DNA of 64,000 nt, from positions 2,046,001 through 2,110,000 of the forward strand of contig NZ_CP026124.1 in the NCBI RefSeq assembly GCF_002902905.1, read 5' to 3'. The notes below the pieces were generated by a model. That model did not search any database and had not been told where the DNA came from. It saw only the letters and a program-made list of their open reading frames with translations. The DNA comes from Achromobacter sp. AONIH1 (GTDB taxonomy: Bacteria > Pseudomonadota > Gammaproteobacteria > Burkholderiales > Burkholderiaceae_B). Below are positions 1 to 10,900 of this stretch, one piece after another; positions within the stretch are counted from its first letter, which is position 1, and the number at the start of each line of letters is the position of its first letter. The position numbers and the translations under genes are program-made.

Positions 1-225
1 GACGAGGCCGACACCCGGCGCGACTCCTTCACCGTGACTTTCCGTGGCGCGCATCTGCCGCTGCGCGATTTCATTCCCGATCTGTTGCGCCTGGCCGGGA
101 GCCTCGCCTTGCCCGAGAGCGAGGTGCTGGCCCTGCTGGTGCCCGACGAGCCGCGCAGCCTCTACAGCCTGGCGGCCGGCACGGCGCGGGACGGACATGA
201 GTTCCTCACTGTTTACTATGACTGA
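1..225 (+). CDS. 3' end of an unidentified protein (5' end outside window)
   Basis: The reading frame is open from the first base and ends at TGA 223-225, giving the last 74 residues of a longer protein. The tail begins DEADTRRDSF and ends EFLTVYYD. It contains an LRDFIPDLLRLAG helix-like segment and no motif I recognise. A GTG at 34 could serve as a start, but the frame runs open to the window edge, so a truncated upstream gene is more likely. The stop overlaps the candidate ATG (218) of the TolC-like gene by 8 bases, so the two may be translationally coupled and in one operon. That would make this protein a possible further member of the giant-protein export locus. Function unknown. Confidence 0.6.
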   Translation, partial: DEADTRRDSFTVTFRGAHLPLRDFIPDLLRLAGSLALPESEVLALLVPDEPRSLYSLAAGTARDGHEFLTVYYD

Positions 226-1822
226 TCTCCATCGATACACCATGCGCCGCCGGCGCTGGATGACGCCGGCAGCCCTGGCCGCCATGCTGGGGCTGACGGC
301 CTGCGCCGCGCGCGCGCCGCAGCAGACCGAAGCCACCCCCGCGCAGATACAGACCGACGCGGGCCTGCTGCGCACCGATCCGGTGGGGCCGCAGGAGCGC
401 GACCACGCGCTGCCCGCGCCCAGCGCCCGCATGGACCAGGTGGCGGCCTTGCCGGCGCCGCGCTTCGACGACAAGACGCAGCTGCCCGCGCCGGCCGCGT
501 ACCGGGCCGACGAGATGCCTGCCTACAACGCCGCCGAGCTGCCGGCGCAGGCGGATCCCATGACGCTGGATCAGGTCTACATGATGGCGCTGCAGAACGA
601 TCCGCAGCTGCGCGGCGCCTACCAGGAACTGCAGGCGGTGGGCTATGGCGTGATGGCGGCCCGCGCCGGGCTGCTGCCCAGCGTGACGGGCGAGGCCAAC
701 CGCTCGCGCGTCAAGCAGAACGTGATCAACAGCCAGAACGCCGTCTACCAGACCGGCCAGGCCAACTGGAACGAGAACGGCTGGGCGCTGACCCTGACCC
801 AGCCCATCCTGGACCTGGGCGCCTTCCACAAGTGGCGCCAGTCGCAGGAAGCCGAGCGCAAGGAAGTGGCCAGCTACGCCTATGCCCAGCAGGACCTGAT
901 GCTGCGCACGGCCACCGCCTACCTGAGCATCCTGGCCGCCCAGGACCAGATCGAGCTGACCGAGGCCGAGCGCAACACCACCCAGAAACAGATGGAGCTG
1001 GTGCGCGCGCGCTACCGCAGCGGCCAGGAAACCGAGGTGGGCGTGAGCGAGGTGCAGGCCCGCCTGGACCTGCAGGAGGCCAACACGCTGCTGGCCCGCC
1101 ACGACTACCTGGACAAGCAACAGGGCCTGCAGGAAATCATCGGCTACGGCAACGTCAGGCTGCACCGCGTGCGCAAGGACCTGCCCATGGCCGTGCCACA
1201 GCCCAACGACGTGCAGGTCTGGCTGCGCACCGCGCTGGAGCAGAACTGGTCGATCCGCGCGGCCTCGGCCGCCGTGGCCGTGGCCGAGAAGGAAGTATCG
1301 GTGCAGCGCGCCGGCTACTACCCGAGCATGGCGCTGCGCGCCTCGACCGGCCGCAACGAGACCGGCGGCAGCCTGTTCGGCGGCGGCAGCACCGTCGGCG
1401 ACACCCGCGTCACGCTGAACCTGAGCGTGCCCATCTTCCAGAGCGGCTACACCTACGGCATGAGCCATGCCGCCGCCAGCCGGCTGGGCGCGGCCTCGTC
1501 CGAACTCAGCCTGGCGCGCCGCAAGGTGCAGCGCCAGGTGTTTTCCTCGTTCCAGAACATCGTCATCGGCATGGACCGCATCAAGGCGCTGAACAGCTCG
1601 GTGCAGTCGTTCGAGCTGGCGCTCAGGCAAAAGGAAGAAGGCTTCAAGGCCGGCCTGAACGACGTCGTCAGCGTGCTGGACGCGACGCGCAATCTTTACA
1701 ACGCCAAGCGGCAGCAGGCCGAGGCGGGATACAACTTCGTGCTGGACGGGCTGAAGCTCAAGCAGGCGGCGGGAACCTTGAACGCGGCGGACATCGCGGC
1801 GATCAGCCAGCAGATCCTGTAG
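218..1822 (+). CDS. TolC/OprM-like outer-membrane efflux lipoprotein
   Basis: Predicted outer-membrane channel (OEP/TolC family) that would give the giant-protein secretion locus its exit duct. From ATG 218 the product is 534 residues; ATG 242 (MRRRRWMTPAALAAML) gives 526. Both retain a lipoprotein signal with lipobox LTAC, so the mature N terminus would be an acylated cysteine as in OprM-type channels. After a proline/alanine-rich linker, the body has the two alternating OEP repeats, with segments such as ALQNDPQLRGAYQEL and ALTLTQPILDLGAF in the first and LNLSVPIFQSG and SVLDATRNLYNAKRQQAEAG in the second. A longer frame from 44 runs through the upstream gene and is not preferred. No start has a strong Shine-Dalgarno. 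The gene lies 100 bp upstream of the giant gene. Family assignment is confident; the role in exporting the giant protein is inferred from position. Confidence 0.9.
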   Translation: MTDLHRYTMRRRRWMTPAALAAMLGLTACAARAPQQTEATPAQIQTDAGLLRTDPVGPQERDHALPAPSARMDQVAALPAPRFDDKTQLPAPAAYRADEMPAYNAAELPAQADPMTLDQVYMMALQNDPQLRGAYQELQAVGYGVMAARAGLLPSVTGEANRSRVKQNVINSQNAVYQTGQANWNENGWALTLTQPILDLGAFHKWRQSQEAERKEVASYAYAQQDLMLRTATAYLSILAAQDQIELTEAERNTTQKQMELVRARYRSGQETEVGVSEVQARLDLQEANTLLARHDYLDKQQGLQEIIGYGNVRLHRVRKDLPMAVPQPNDVQVWLRTALEQNWSIRAASAAVAVAEKEVSVQRAGYYPSMALRASTGRNETGGSLFGGGSTVGDTRVTLNLSVPIFQSGYTYGMSHAAASRLGAASSELSLARRKVQRQVFSSFQNIVIGMDRIKALNSSVQSFELALRQKEEGFKAGLNDVVSVLDATRNLYNAKRQQAEAGYNFVLDGLKLKQAAGTLNAADIAAISQQIL

Positions 1823-1848
1823 TCCTGCCTGGCGGCATGAACAGACAG

Positions 1849-1869
1849 GGCCATCCCGGCGGGATGGCC
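1849..1869 (+). terminator. Hairpin between the TolC-like gene and the giant gene
   Basis: GGCCATCCC (1849-1857), loop GGC, GGGATGGCC (1861-1869) form a perfect 9-bp stem followed by only a weak ATTTCC tract. It may be a partial terminator or attenuator that sets the ratio of channel to giant protein, or a stabilising 3' hairpin. It is not a canonical strong terminator because the U tract is short. Confidence 0.5.
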
Positions 1870-1922
1870 ATTTCCGATCTAGGCCGGAACGGATCCGGCG
1901 ACATTGAACATCGGGTAGCGAT

Positions 1923-4900
1923 ATGAGCATCAAGAAACTGGCGCGCAAACTCTGGACCGGCCGTTCCTCCCGCGAGGTGCAGCAATCCCTGTTCCGGCGA
2001 CGGCCGCTGTTCGAGGCGCTGGAGCGCCGCTACCTGATGTCGGCCGAACTGGTGCCGCCGCCTCCGCCGCCGGCTGGCGAGCAGGCGCCCGTGACCATGC
2101 CGGCCCAGCCCGGGCAGGCCGGCTCGCAGGCCAAGAAGACCAGCGCGCCGGGCGCGCATCCCTACCTGGTCGAGCGCGCCGCCTTCCAGAAGCAGGGCGT
2201 GCTGGGCGAACAGATTTCGCTGGATCAGTACGCCAAGGCCAACGCCGCGCGCCAGGGCGACGCCAAGGCCTGGCTGCCGGGCCAGGCGGCCGGCCAGCCC
2301 GCGCCCCTGACCGCCATCGAGGGCTACACCACGCAGTCCGAGCGCACGCCGGTGCGCCAGATCATCTTCGTGGATCCGTCCATCGACAACGCCGAGCAGA
2401 TGGTCCAGGGGCTGTACAGCCTGGTCAGCGGCAAGACCGAAGGACTGGGCGGACTGGCCCGGCCCACGGGCGAGGGCCCGCAGCTGCAGGTGCTGCGCAG
2501 CCATGACACCGAGATCATCGTGCTGGACGGCCGCTATGACGGCGTCGACCAGATCACCCGCATCCTGGGGCAGCACAAGGACCTGGCGGCCGTGCAGATC
2601 ATGAGCCACGGCAGCGCCGGCTCGCTCACGCTCGGTTCGGCGACGCTGGGCCAGGGCCAGCTCGATTCCTACAAGGACCAGTTGCGCGCCTGGGGCGACG
2701 CGATGGCCGAACACGGTGACATCCTGCTCTACGGCTGCAACGTGGCCGCCGGCAAGGGCGGCGTGGCCTTCGTGGACAGCCTGTCCGCCATCACGCGCGC
2801 CGACGTGGCCGCGGCCACGCATACCGTCGGCAGCGCCGCGCTGGGCGGCGACTGGGTGCTGGACTACCGTCACGGCGCCATCGAGGCCACCACGCTGACC
2901 GTGGCGCGCTGGGATGGCGTGATGGCGACGTCCACCGGCGTGCAGACCGGCGGCTCCACGCTGGTCGGCGTGGCGACCAACGACAAGCTGGTGGCCTACG
3001 GCAGCGGCAACACCTTCGTGTTCAACAACAGTTCCACCGCCGCGACCACGACCATCGAACTGCGCCAGGGCATGAAGCAGGAGAATGGGGTCTGGGTGCG
3101 CAACCAGGACGACGCCAACGACAACAACACGCTGGACTTCTCGGCGATCAAGGGCAACGTCACCGCCATCATCAGCAACAACGACAGCTACCAGATCCGC
3201 TACACCACGGTCGACGCCAACAACAACTGGACCGAGCGCACGGTCAACGTGGTGTTCAAGTCGGCCGACGGCAGCCAGAGCCTGAAGATCGGCGACAAGA
3301 CCTTCAACCTGGTCGGCACCTCGCAGAACGGCAAGACGCTGCTGGACTACAGCGGCTATGCGACCGGCGTGACGGTGGACCTGTCCGGTCCCACGGCCAG
3401 CGGCAACGGCGAAGCCGTGCCGCCGCCGCCGCCGACCGGATTCGGCTACGTGCGGGCGATCAGCGCGGTGAAGGGCTCGGCCCAAGGCGGCAACCGCATC
3501 ACCGTGGTGGGCGACACCACCGTCACCATCAGCAACGCGCAGGACATCATCAAGGGCAGCGGCGGCGGCAACACCTACATCGTCGGCGCCGGCATCAGCG
3601 GATTCACCCTGACCCAGCAGGCTGGCCAAAGCGGCAACACACTGGACCTCTCCCAATTCGGCGCCGACATCACCGCCCGCGTGCAGACGCAGGGCGGCGT
3701 GAGCGTCTACCTGGGCGCCGGCGTGGCGCGCGACGGCAGCATCAACAGCTTCGCGGGCGCGACCGCGCTCGTCAGCAATCTCGACATCCAGATTTTCGTC
3801 GGCGTGGCGGGCAAGACCACGCTGGACTACTCGGCCTACGAAGACAACGTCAGCGTCAACCTGAACTACCAGGACGAGGCCACCGCCCTGTACGACGCCA
3901 GCGGCCTGAGCGGCGTGCTGAACATCGCCAACGTGATCGGCGCGGGCGGCAAGTATGGCAACGACATCGTCGGCGGCCTGGGCGACAACATCATCACCGT
4001 GGCCAACAGTCGAGGCGTCAACCGCATCAGCGGCGGCGGCGGCAACGACGTCATCTACGGCAACGGCAATCTGAACGGCGGCACCACCGAGTACATTGGC
4101 GGCGTCGAGAGCGACGCGACGCTGACGGGCGACAGGACCACGGCGGTGCTGACCAACACGCCGCCGGGCGCGACGGCGTCCACCCGGGTCGATCTGCACG
4201 GCGTGGCCGCCGTGACCCTGCAGGACTATCGCACCATCGACAGCGCGGCGGCGCCGGGCAGCGCCTATCACGCCGCCACCCTTGTCACGCTGGACGGCTC
4301 GGGCTATTCGGGCGACCTGACCCTGATCGGCAGCGCCGGCGCCAACGTGCTGCGCGGCGGCCTGGGCAACAACACGTTCACCGGCTATCAAGGGAACAAC
4401 GATCTCTGGGCCCAGGCGGGCGCGCTGAGCAACAAGCTGTCCGAGAACGGCAGCTGGAACTTCGTCCTGACCAACACGGGCCTGCAGGCCACCCATGTGG
4501 ACGACGGCCTGGGCACCAATGGCGGCGCCGGCGCGGTCCTGAGCAATACGCTGCATGGCACGTTCACGGACGCCATGCTGAACGGCGGCCTGAACGCCAC
4601 CCTGATCGATGCCTCGGCCTTCTCGGGCAACACCGTGCTGGTGAGCGGCCTGATGGCCGGCGGCGTGATCAAGGCCGGCAACGGCGCCAACCGCCAGCAC
4701 CAGATCATCCTGCTGGGCGGCGTCTACGACATCACCGGCGGCACCGGCCTGAACGCCAGCACCGAGCTGGTGGCCATGGCCGATGGCCTGACGGGCGCGA
4801 CGGCGGCCGAGCTGAAGGCCGATGCCGACGCCCGCAAGGGCGCGGGCTGGCTGGCCCTGCGCACCAGCAATGCCAGCGCGGGCTGGGACGGCTGGATCCA

Positions 4901-7900
4901 GCGCGGCGCCACCGACATCACCGGATCGAAGTTCCGCAACATCACGTCCGCCAAGGTGGTGGGCGGGGACTACAGCAACTGGATCGACACCTCTGAATTC
5001 AGGGGGCGGGTCAGCATCGACGGCAGCGCCGGCCGGGCGAACACCTTCATCATCGGCAACGCCTACGTCAGCGACGTCATTGGCTCGGCCGGCGACAACA
5101 CCATCCGCGTCGCTACGGGCGCCAACAGCCTGACCGTCACCAACGGCCGCCTGACCTTCGCCGCGAGCGGCGGGCAGACGCTGGTCTCGACCTTCACCAA
5201 CGTCAACGATTTCGCCATCACCGTGCAGGACAATGGCCGCGTCGTCGACACCACCGGTTTCACCGGCGTCACCACCAAGACCTATCTCAGCGACCTGAAG
5301 AGCGGCTACCAGGCCAGCAACGGTCCCGCGCTGAGCCTGCTCTTTCCCACCGCCGGCAACGCCCGCGTGGACGTGGGCCTGGAAGGCATACGCACGATCC
5401 AGGACCTGATCGACGCGATCAAGGCCAGCGTGATGGTGGACGCCGCCGGCGCGCCGCTGCGCGTCGCCGTGGAAGGCCCCAATGCCGGCAAGCTGCTGGC
5501 CGCCTCCGACACCAGCACGCGCTGGGATTATCTGTATGCGCTGGACGCCAGCCTGAATGCCCAGGGACAGCTGGAGATCCGCTACAGCCAGGATGCGCTG
5601 AACGCCGGCCTGTCGGGTGCCTATACGCTGCTGCCCGGCATGCAGGCGCAGCTCAACCCCGACGGCACCACATCCAGTTCCACGGTGCTCGTGTCGCAGG
5701 CCGCCTGGCAGCTGGGCCTGATCGCGCAAGGCGCGCTGCAGCGCGGTTCCGACGCCAACGGCGTGCTGCGGGGCGACGCGCTGGCCGTCGGCCACCGCAC
5801 CGAGTTCACGCTGGCCGGCGGCAATGCCCTGGTGCGCTCGGGCGGCGGCGACAACACCTATATCGTCAACTACGGCATGGGCGCCAGCGATACAGGCGAA
5901 GGCAACCGCATCCAGACACAGGCCGGAACCGGCACCCATCATCTGGTGGTCAACACAAAGCAGAGCGTGGTGCTAGCGTCCGGCGCCGGCGCGACGGACA
6001 GTGTCTATTACCTGAGCGGCGCCACTCAGCTTGGCAAGGTGCTGTTCACCGCCGGCGCCATGAACGACGCCGCGCTGTACGCCCGCAACGAAACCGGATC
6101 GGTGACACTGGACGCCACGGCCTGGAACGCGCCCGTCACGCTGGCCAGCCACGGCGGCTTCAACATCCTGAAGGGCAACACCAGCAACGTCAGCTTCGTG
6201 GTGCAGCAGCCGGCCGTCACCGGCGGCGCGCAGGTCGTCCTGTCGCTGGCGCAGGCCGGCGGCAGCAACAACACGGTGCAGATCTTCAAGTACGCCGCCG
6301 AGGCGACCGGCTCGGCTCCGGCCGTCTCGACCTCGCTGTCCGAACTGCTGCAGGCCAACGGCGCGCTGGTCGGCGTCAAGATGGACACCAACACCGACAA
6401 CGTCGGTTACGTGCTGGACCTGGGCGACAAGGGCGTGGTCGACATCGACCCCGGCAAGGCCGCCGCCGGGCGCAACGTGACCGTCAAGGGCGGGACCTAC
6501 ACGGTCGAGCATGACATCACCGTCGACAACCAGCACACGCTGCGCCTGGAAGGCCAGCAGATCACGATCGGCAAGGACACGGGCGCCAACATCCTGCTGA
6601 CGGCCGGCGCGATCCAGGTGGTGGCGCAGAGCTATCGCCCGTGGCGCAGCACGGTCGCGCAGATCTACACGGTCGAGGCCGCCATCACGGTCAGGAACGC
6701 CACGCTCTGGGCGACCAACGCCAACGGCGGCGGCATCAGCCTGGACGCCAAGCTGGACAGCGCCCTGTACAAGCAGCCCGACAACGGTCCGGCGTCGAGC
6801 GGCATCTGGGGCAAGATCACCGGCGGCGCGAGCAAGGCGCTGGAGGCGGTGAAGGCCTTCACCGACACGGCCGGCGCCATGGCCGCCTGGGCCGGCATCA
6901 AGTACAGCACGTCCATCAATGTCGGCAGCAATGCCAGGCTGGTGTCCAACAGCGACATCTCGGTCAAGGCCAGCAACACCGTCAAGGTGGAGCTGAGCCC
7001 GCTGGTGGCCAAGATCGCCGGCATCGCCGTCGGCGTGCTGGAGAGCTATTCCCGCGTGACCATCGACGGCAGGCTGGTGGCGGCCAAGAGCATCACCGTG
7101 CGGGCCGACAGCGACCAGTCGCTGACCATCTCGCTGACGCCGGGCCAGATCGGCGCCGTGCCGGCCGTGATCGGCGTGGGCGTGAGCGTGGTGCTGAGCG
7201 ACGCCTCCGTGCATATCGGCAGCGGCGCCAGGCTGGAGACGGGGCTGCGCGCCACCGTCGATCCCTACACCTACGTCGCGAGCGGCATGGGCGGCGACGT
7301 GACCGTCGCGGCCCAGACCAAGCACAAGGTCGGCATCAGCATCTCTGTCTCGGGCAGCATGGCCGAGAGCGACGACACCAAGGTCGTGCCGCCGGCGTCG
7401 GGCAGCACGTCGACCGGCCCCGCCCAGGAGTCGGGCAAGTACGACGCCAAGTACGCCAAGGTTGGCGCGGCGGTGGGCTTCGCCTACAGCCAGGTCAACA
7501 CCGAAGTCTTCATGGACGGCGTCATCGTCGCGCGCGACGCGGGCAAGGTGCTGGTGCAGGCGCTGACGCTGGATGGCGGCAGCGCGATCTCGGTCAAGAC
7601 CATCCTGGGCGGCCGCGCCGCCACGGGCGGCGACTATGCCAGCAAGGTGCAGTATGAAGCCAAGTCGGCCGTCATCGGCAAGGTCGCCACGCCCATTTCC
7701 GGCGCGGTGACCAAGGGCCTGGGCACCGGCACGCAGTACGTGAAGTCATTCTTCGGCGCGCTGGTCGAGGACAGCAACAGCCGGACCTTCAAGGAGAAGC
7801 TGCGCGACGTCAAGGCCAAGAAGGACGCGCAGAAGATCATCGACTACGACAAGGATATCCAGAAGGAGATCGACAAGCCGTCGACCGAGTTCCAGGTCGG

Positions 7901-10900
7901 CGCCGCGCTGGGCATGGCGATCAACAACTTCAGCACCACGGTGCGCATCGGCGATGGCCAGAACGCCGCGCAGATCACGACCGCGGGCGGCGCCGTGCAG
8001 GTCGAGGCGCGCAGCAACTACAACACCAAATTCACGGTGATGAGCGGCGTCGACGACAAGGTTGTCGCCGACAAGCAATCGTTCCTGAAAAAGAAGAACG
8101 ACGTCACCACCGACCAGGTCAAGCGCAATGTCGGACCGGACGGTTCCGACCTGGGCGCGGCGGCGGCGGTGGTGGTCAGCATCGACGACATCAAGACGAC
8201 GGCGAGCGTGGCCGCCAACGCCAGCATTTCCACCAAGGGCGGCGCCGTCTCCGTGTCGGCGCAGAGCCTGAACCAGATCGACCCGAACAAGCTCTGGCTG
8301 GTCAACCTGTACGCGCCGTTCGACGGCATCGAGGCCAAGTGGAAGGCGGCCGACGGCACTTCGGCCAAGATGGGCGTGGCGACCGGCGCGGCCAAGGCCT
8401 TCCTGAACAATCTCCAGGCCACGCTGAGCAGCACGGGCGGCATCTCGTCCAGCTTCAGCAGCTGGGTCAGCGCGACCGCCAAGAGCAAGAAGCTGGCGCT
8501 GTCGGGGGCTTTTTCCATCGACGTGCAATCGACCCAGACCCGCACGACCGTGGCGGGCCTCATCGACACGCGCGGCGGCACGGGCGGCGCGGCCGGCAAT
8601 GTCGACATCAAGGCGCTGAATTCGACCCAGCGCATGAACCTGGTGGGCAACATCATCCTGCCGTCGATGTCGATCGGCGGCGAGAAATCGCTGAAGCAGG
8701 CGCCCGACCGCGAAAAGACGCAGGGCCGGCTGGCCTACGGCAAGGATCTGGCCAAGGGTTTTCTCACGCCCAAGGTGGACGGCTTCGACTACGGCAGCCA
8801 ATCCAAGGACGGCTCGGCCATCGGCGTGTCGGTCTATGTCAACGTGGCGACCCACGACACCCAGGCCGTCGTCGCCGACACGGCCAGGATCTACTCGAAG
8901 GACTTGAACGTCGAGGCCGGCAACGAGCTGGTGTCGGTGACGCTGGGCGCATCGGGCGGGCAGGCCAAGACGGTGGCCGTGAACGGCGTGGTGCTGGTCA
9001 ACGTGACCAGCGCCACTACCGTCGCCCAGGTGGCGCGCGGCGCCACCGTGGCGGCCACGGGCACGGCGTCGATCCAGGCGCGCGACGCGACCTGGGTCGG
9101 CACCGTGGCCGGCGCCGCCGCCGGCTCCCAGACCGTGGGCGTGGGCATGAGCGTGGCCATCAATGACGTCAACCGCGATACCCAGGCCCTGATCGGCCAG
9201 CGGCGCGACGACGCCACGCCGGTGTCGGGCGCCGCCGGTTCGTTCTCGGCGGGCAAGCTGCTCATCGGCAGCGAGAACAAGGGCTTTGTCGGCAATCTGG
9301 CCGTCTCCGGCTCGCGGGTATCCAGCCCGGTGGCGGGCGCGGGCGACGGGACCGGCGCGGGCGGCGCGGGCGGCACGGCCGGCGGCGGCACCGATGTGCT
9401 GGGCACCAAGGCGCCGGCCAGCCAGGGCGGCGCGACGCCGGGCAAGGACAGCGCGGCGCCGGATCCCGACGAGCTGCTGTCGCTGTCGGACATCCTGAAG
9501 GAACTGAGCAACTCGACCTCGACGCTGACGCAGGACAGCGGCTCGGGCTCGGGTTCGGGCGGCGGCGGCAGCCAGCAGCAGTCCAAGGCGGGCGTGGCGA
9601 TATCCGGCGCGGTCGCCGTGAACATGGTCAACGACTTCGCCCAGGCCTACATCAACGCGGCCGGTCTGACGATCACCATCGGCGGCGACGCCACCATCAG
9701 CGCGACCAACGGCACCCATGCGCTGGCGCTTTCCGGCGCGGTGGCGCTGGCGCAGTCCGACAATGCCAAGACCAACGTCGGCATCGCCGGCGCCTACAGC
9801 ATGAACGGGCTGGGCGGCGAGGCGCGCGCCGAGGTTGCCCTGGTGGGCAGCCTGCTGGTGGCCGGCGACCTGGCCCTGTCGGCCCGCCGCACGGGCGTGG
9901 CGGTGACGCTGGCGGCCGGCATGGCCGGCGCCAAGGGCCAGAAGGGCGTGGCCCTGGCCGGCTCGGCCGCGGTGACGACGGCCAACTACGGCAATATCGC
10001 CCTGCTGGGCAACGCCACCAAGATCAGCGCGCGCGGCGTGAAGGTCGAGGCGCGCGACGGCAGCGTGCTGGCCACGGTGGCCGGATCCGGCGCGGTGACG
10101 GACGGCAAGGCCGGCGTGGGCGCGGCGGTCGCGGTGAACATCAGCAGCACCCGGGTCGAGGCCGGCATCCGCCAGGCCATCGAACTGCTCTATACCGGCA
10201 AGCTCGACGTGTCGGCCGAATCCAGCCAGGTGGCGGTGGGCTTCGCCGGCGCGCTGGGCGTGGCGCGCGACGGCGCCGGCGTGGGCGGCTCGGTGACGGT
10301 CAACGTGATCGCCAACCGCATCGAGAGCTATATCCTGAACAGCCAGGTCCGCTATGACGGCACGGACAGCAGCGGCCACGACATCAACGTCAGCGCGCTG
10401 GACAAGACCACGCTGATCGCCATCACCGGCGCCGCCGGCGTGGGCAAGAAGGCCGGCGTGGGCATCGCCATCAGCTACAACGAGATCGGCAACGCGGTGC
10501 TGGCCGGCATCCAGGGCTCGGTCGTGAACAACAAGGGCGGCTCGGTCAGCGTGACCGCCGAGGACAACTCGGCCCTGGGCGGCGGCGCCGTGGGCGTCGG
10601 CGTGGGCATGGGCGAGGCCATGTTCGCGGGCGCGGGCTCGATCCAGGTCAACCGCGTGCATTCGGCGGTGGCGGCCTATGTGCTGCCGCGCTATGTCAAC
10701 AACGCGGCCGTGGCCGGCAGCAGCGCCATCACGGCCAACGCGCTGACGGTAAAGGCCACCGAGAACAATACGCTGGTGGCCGTGACCGGCGGCGTGGCGG
10801 TGACGCTGGGCGGATCCGTGGCCGTGGGGGCCTCGGTGAGCGTCAACGAATTCAGCTCGCGCACCAGCGCGCTGATCGAGAACAGCGCGATCGATGTGCA

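Noticed and set aside
44..217. Extending the TolC-like gene to the ATG at 44
   Set aside because: It would place 58 low-quality residues overlapping the upstream gene before the lipoprotein signal; the signal peptide needs to be near the N terminus.
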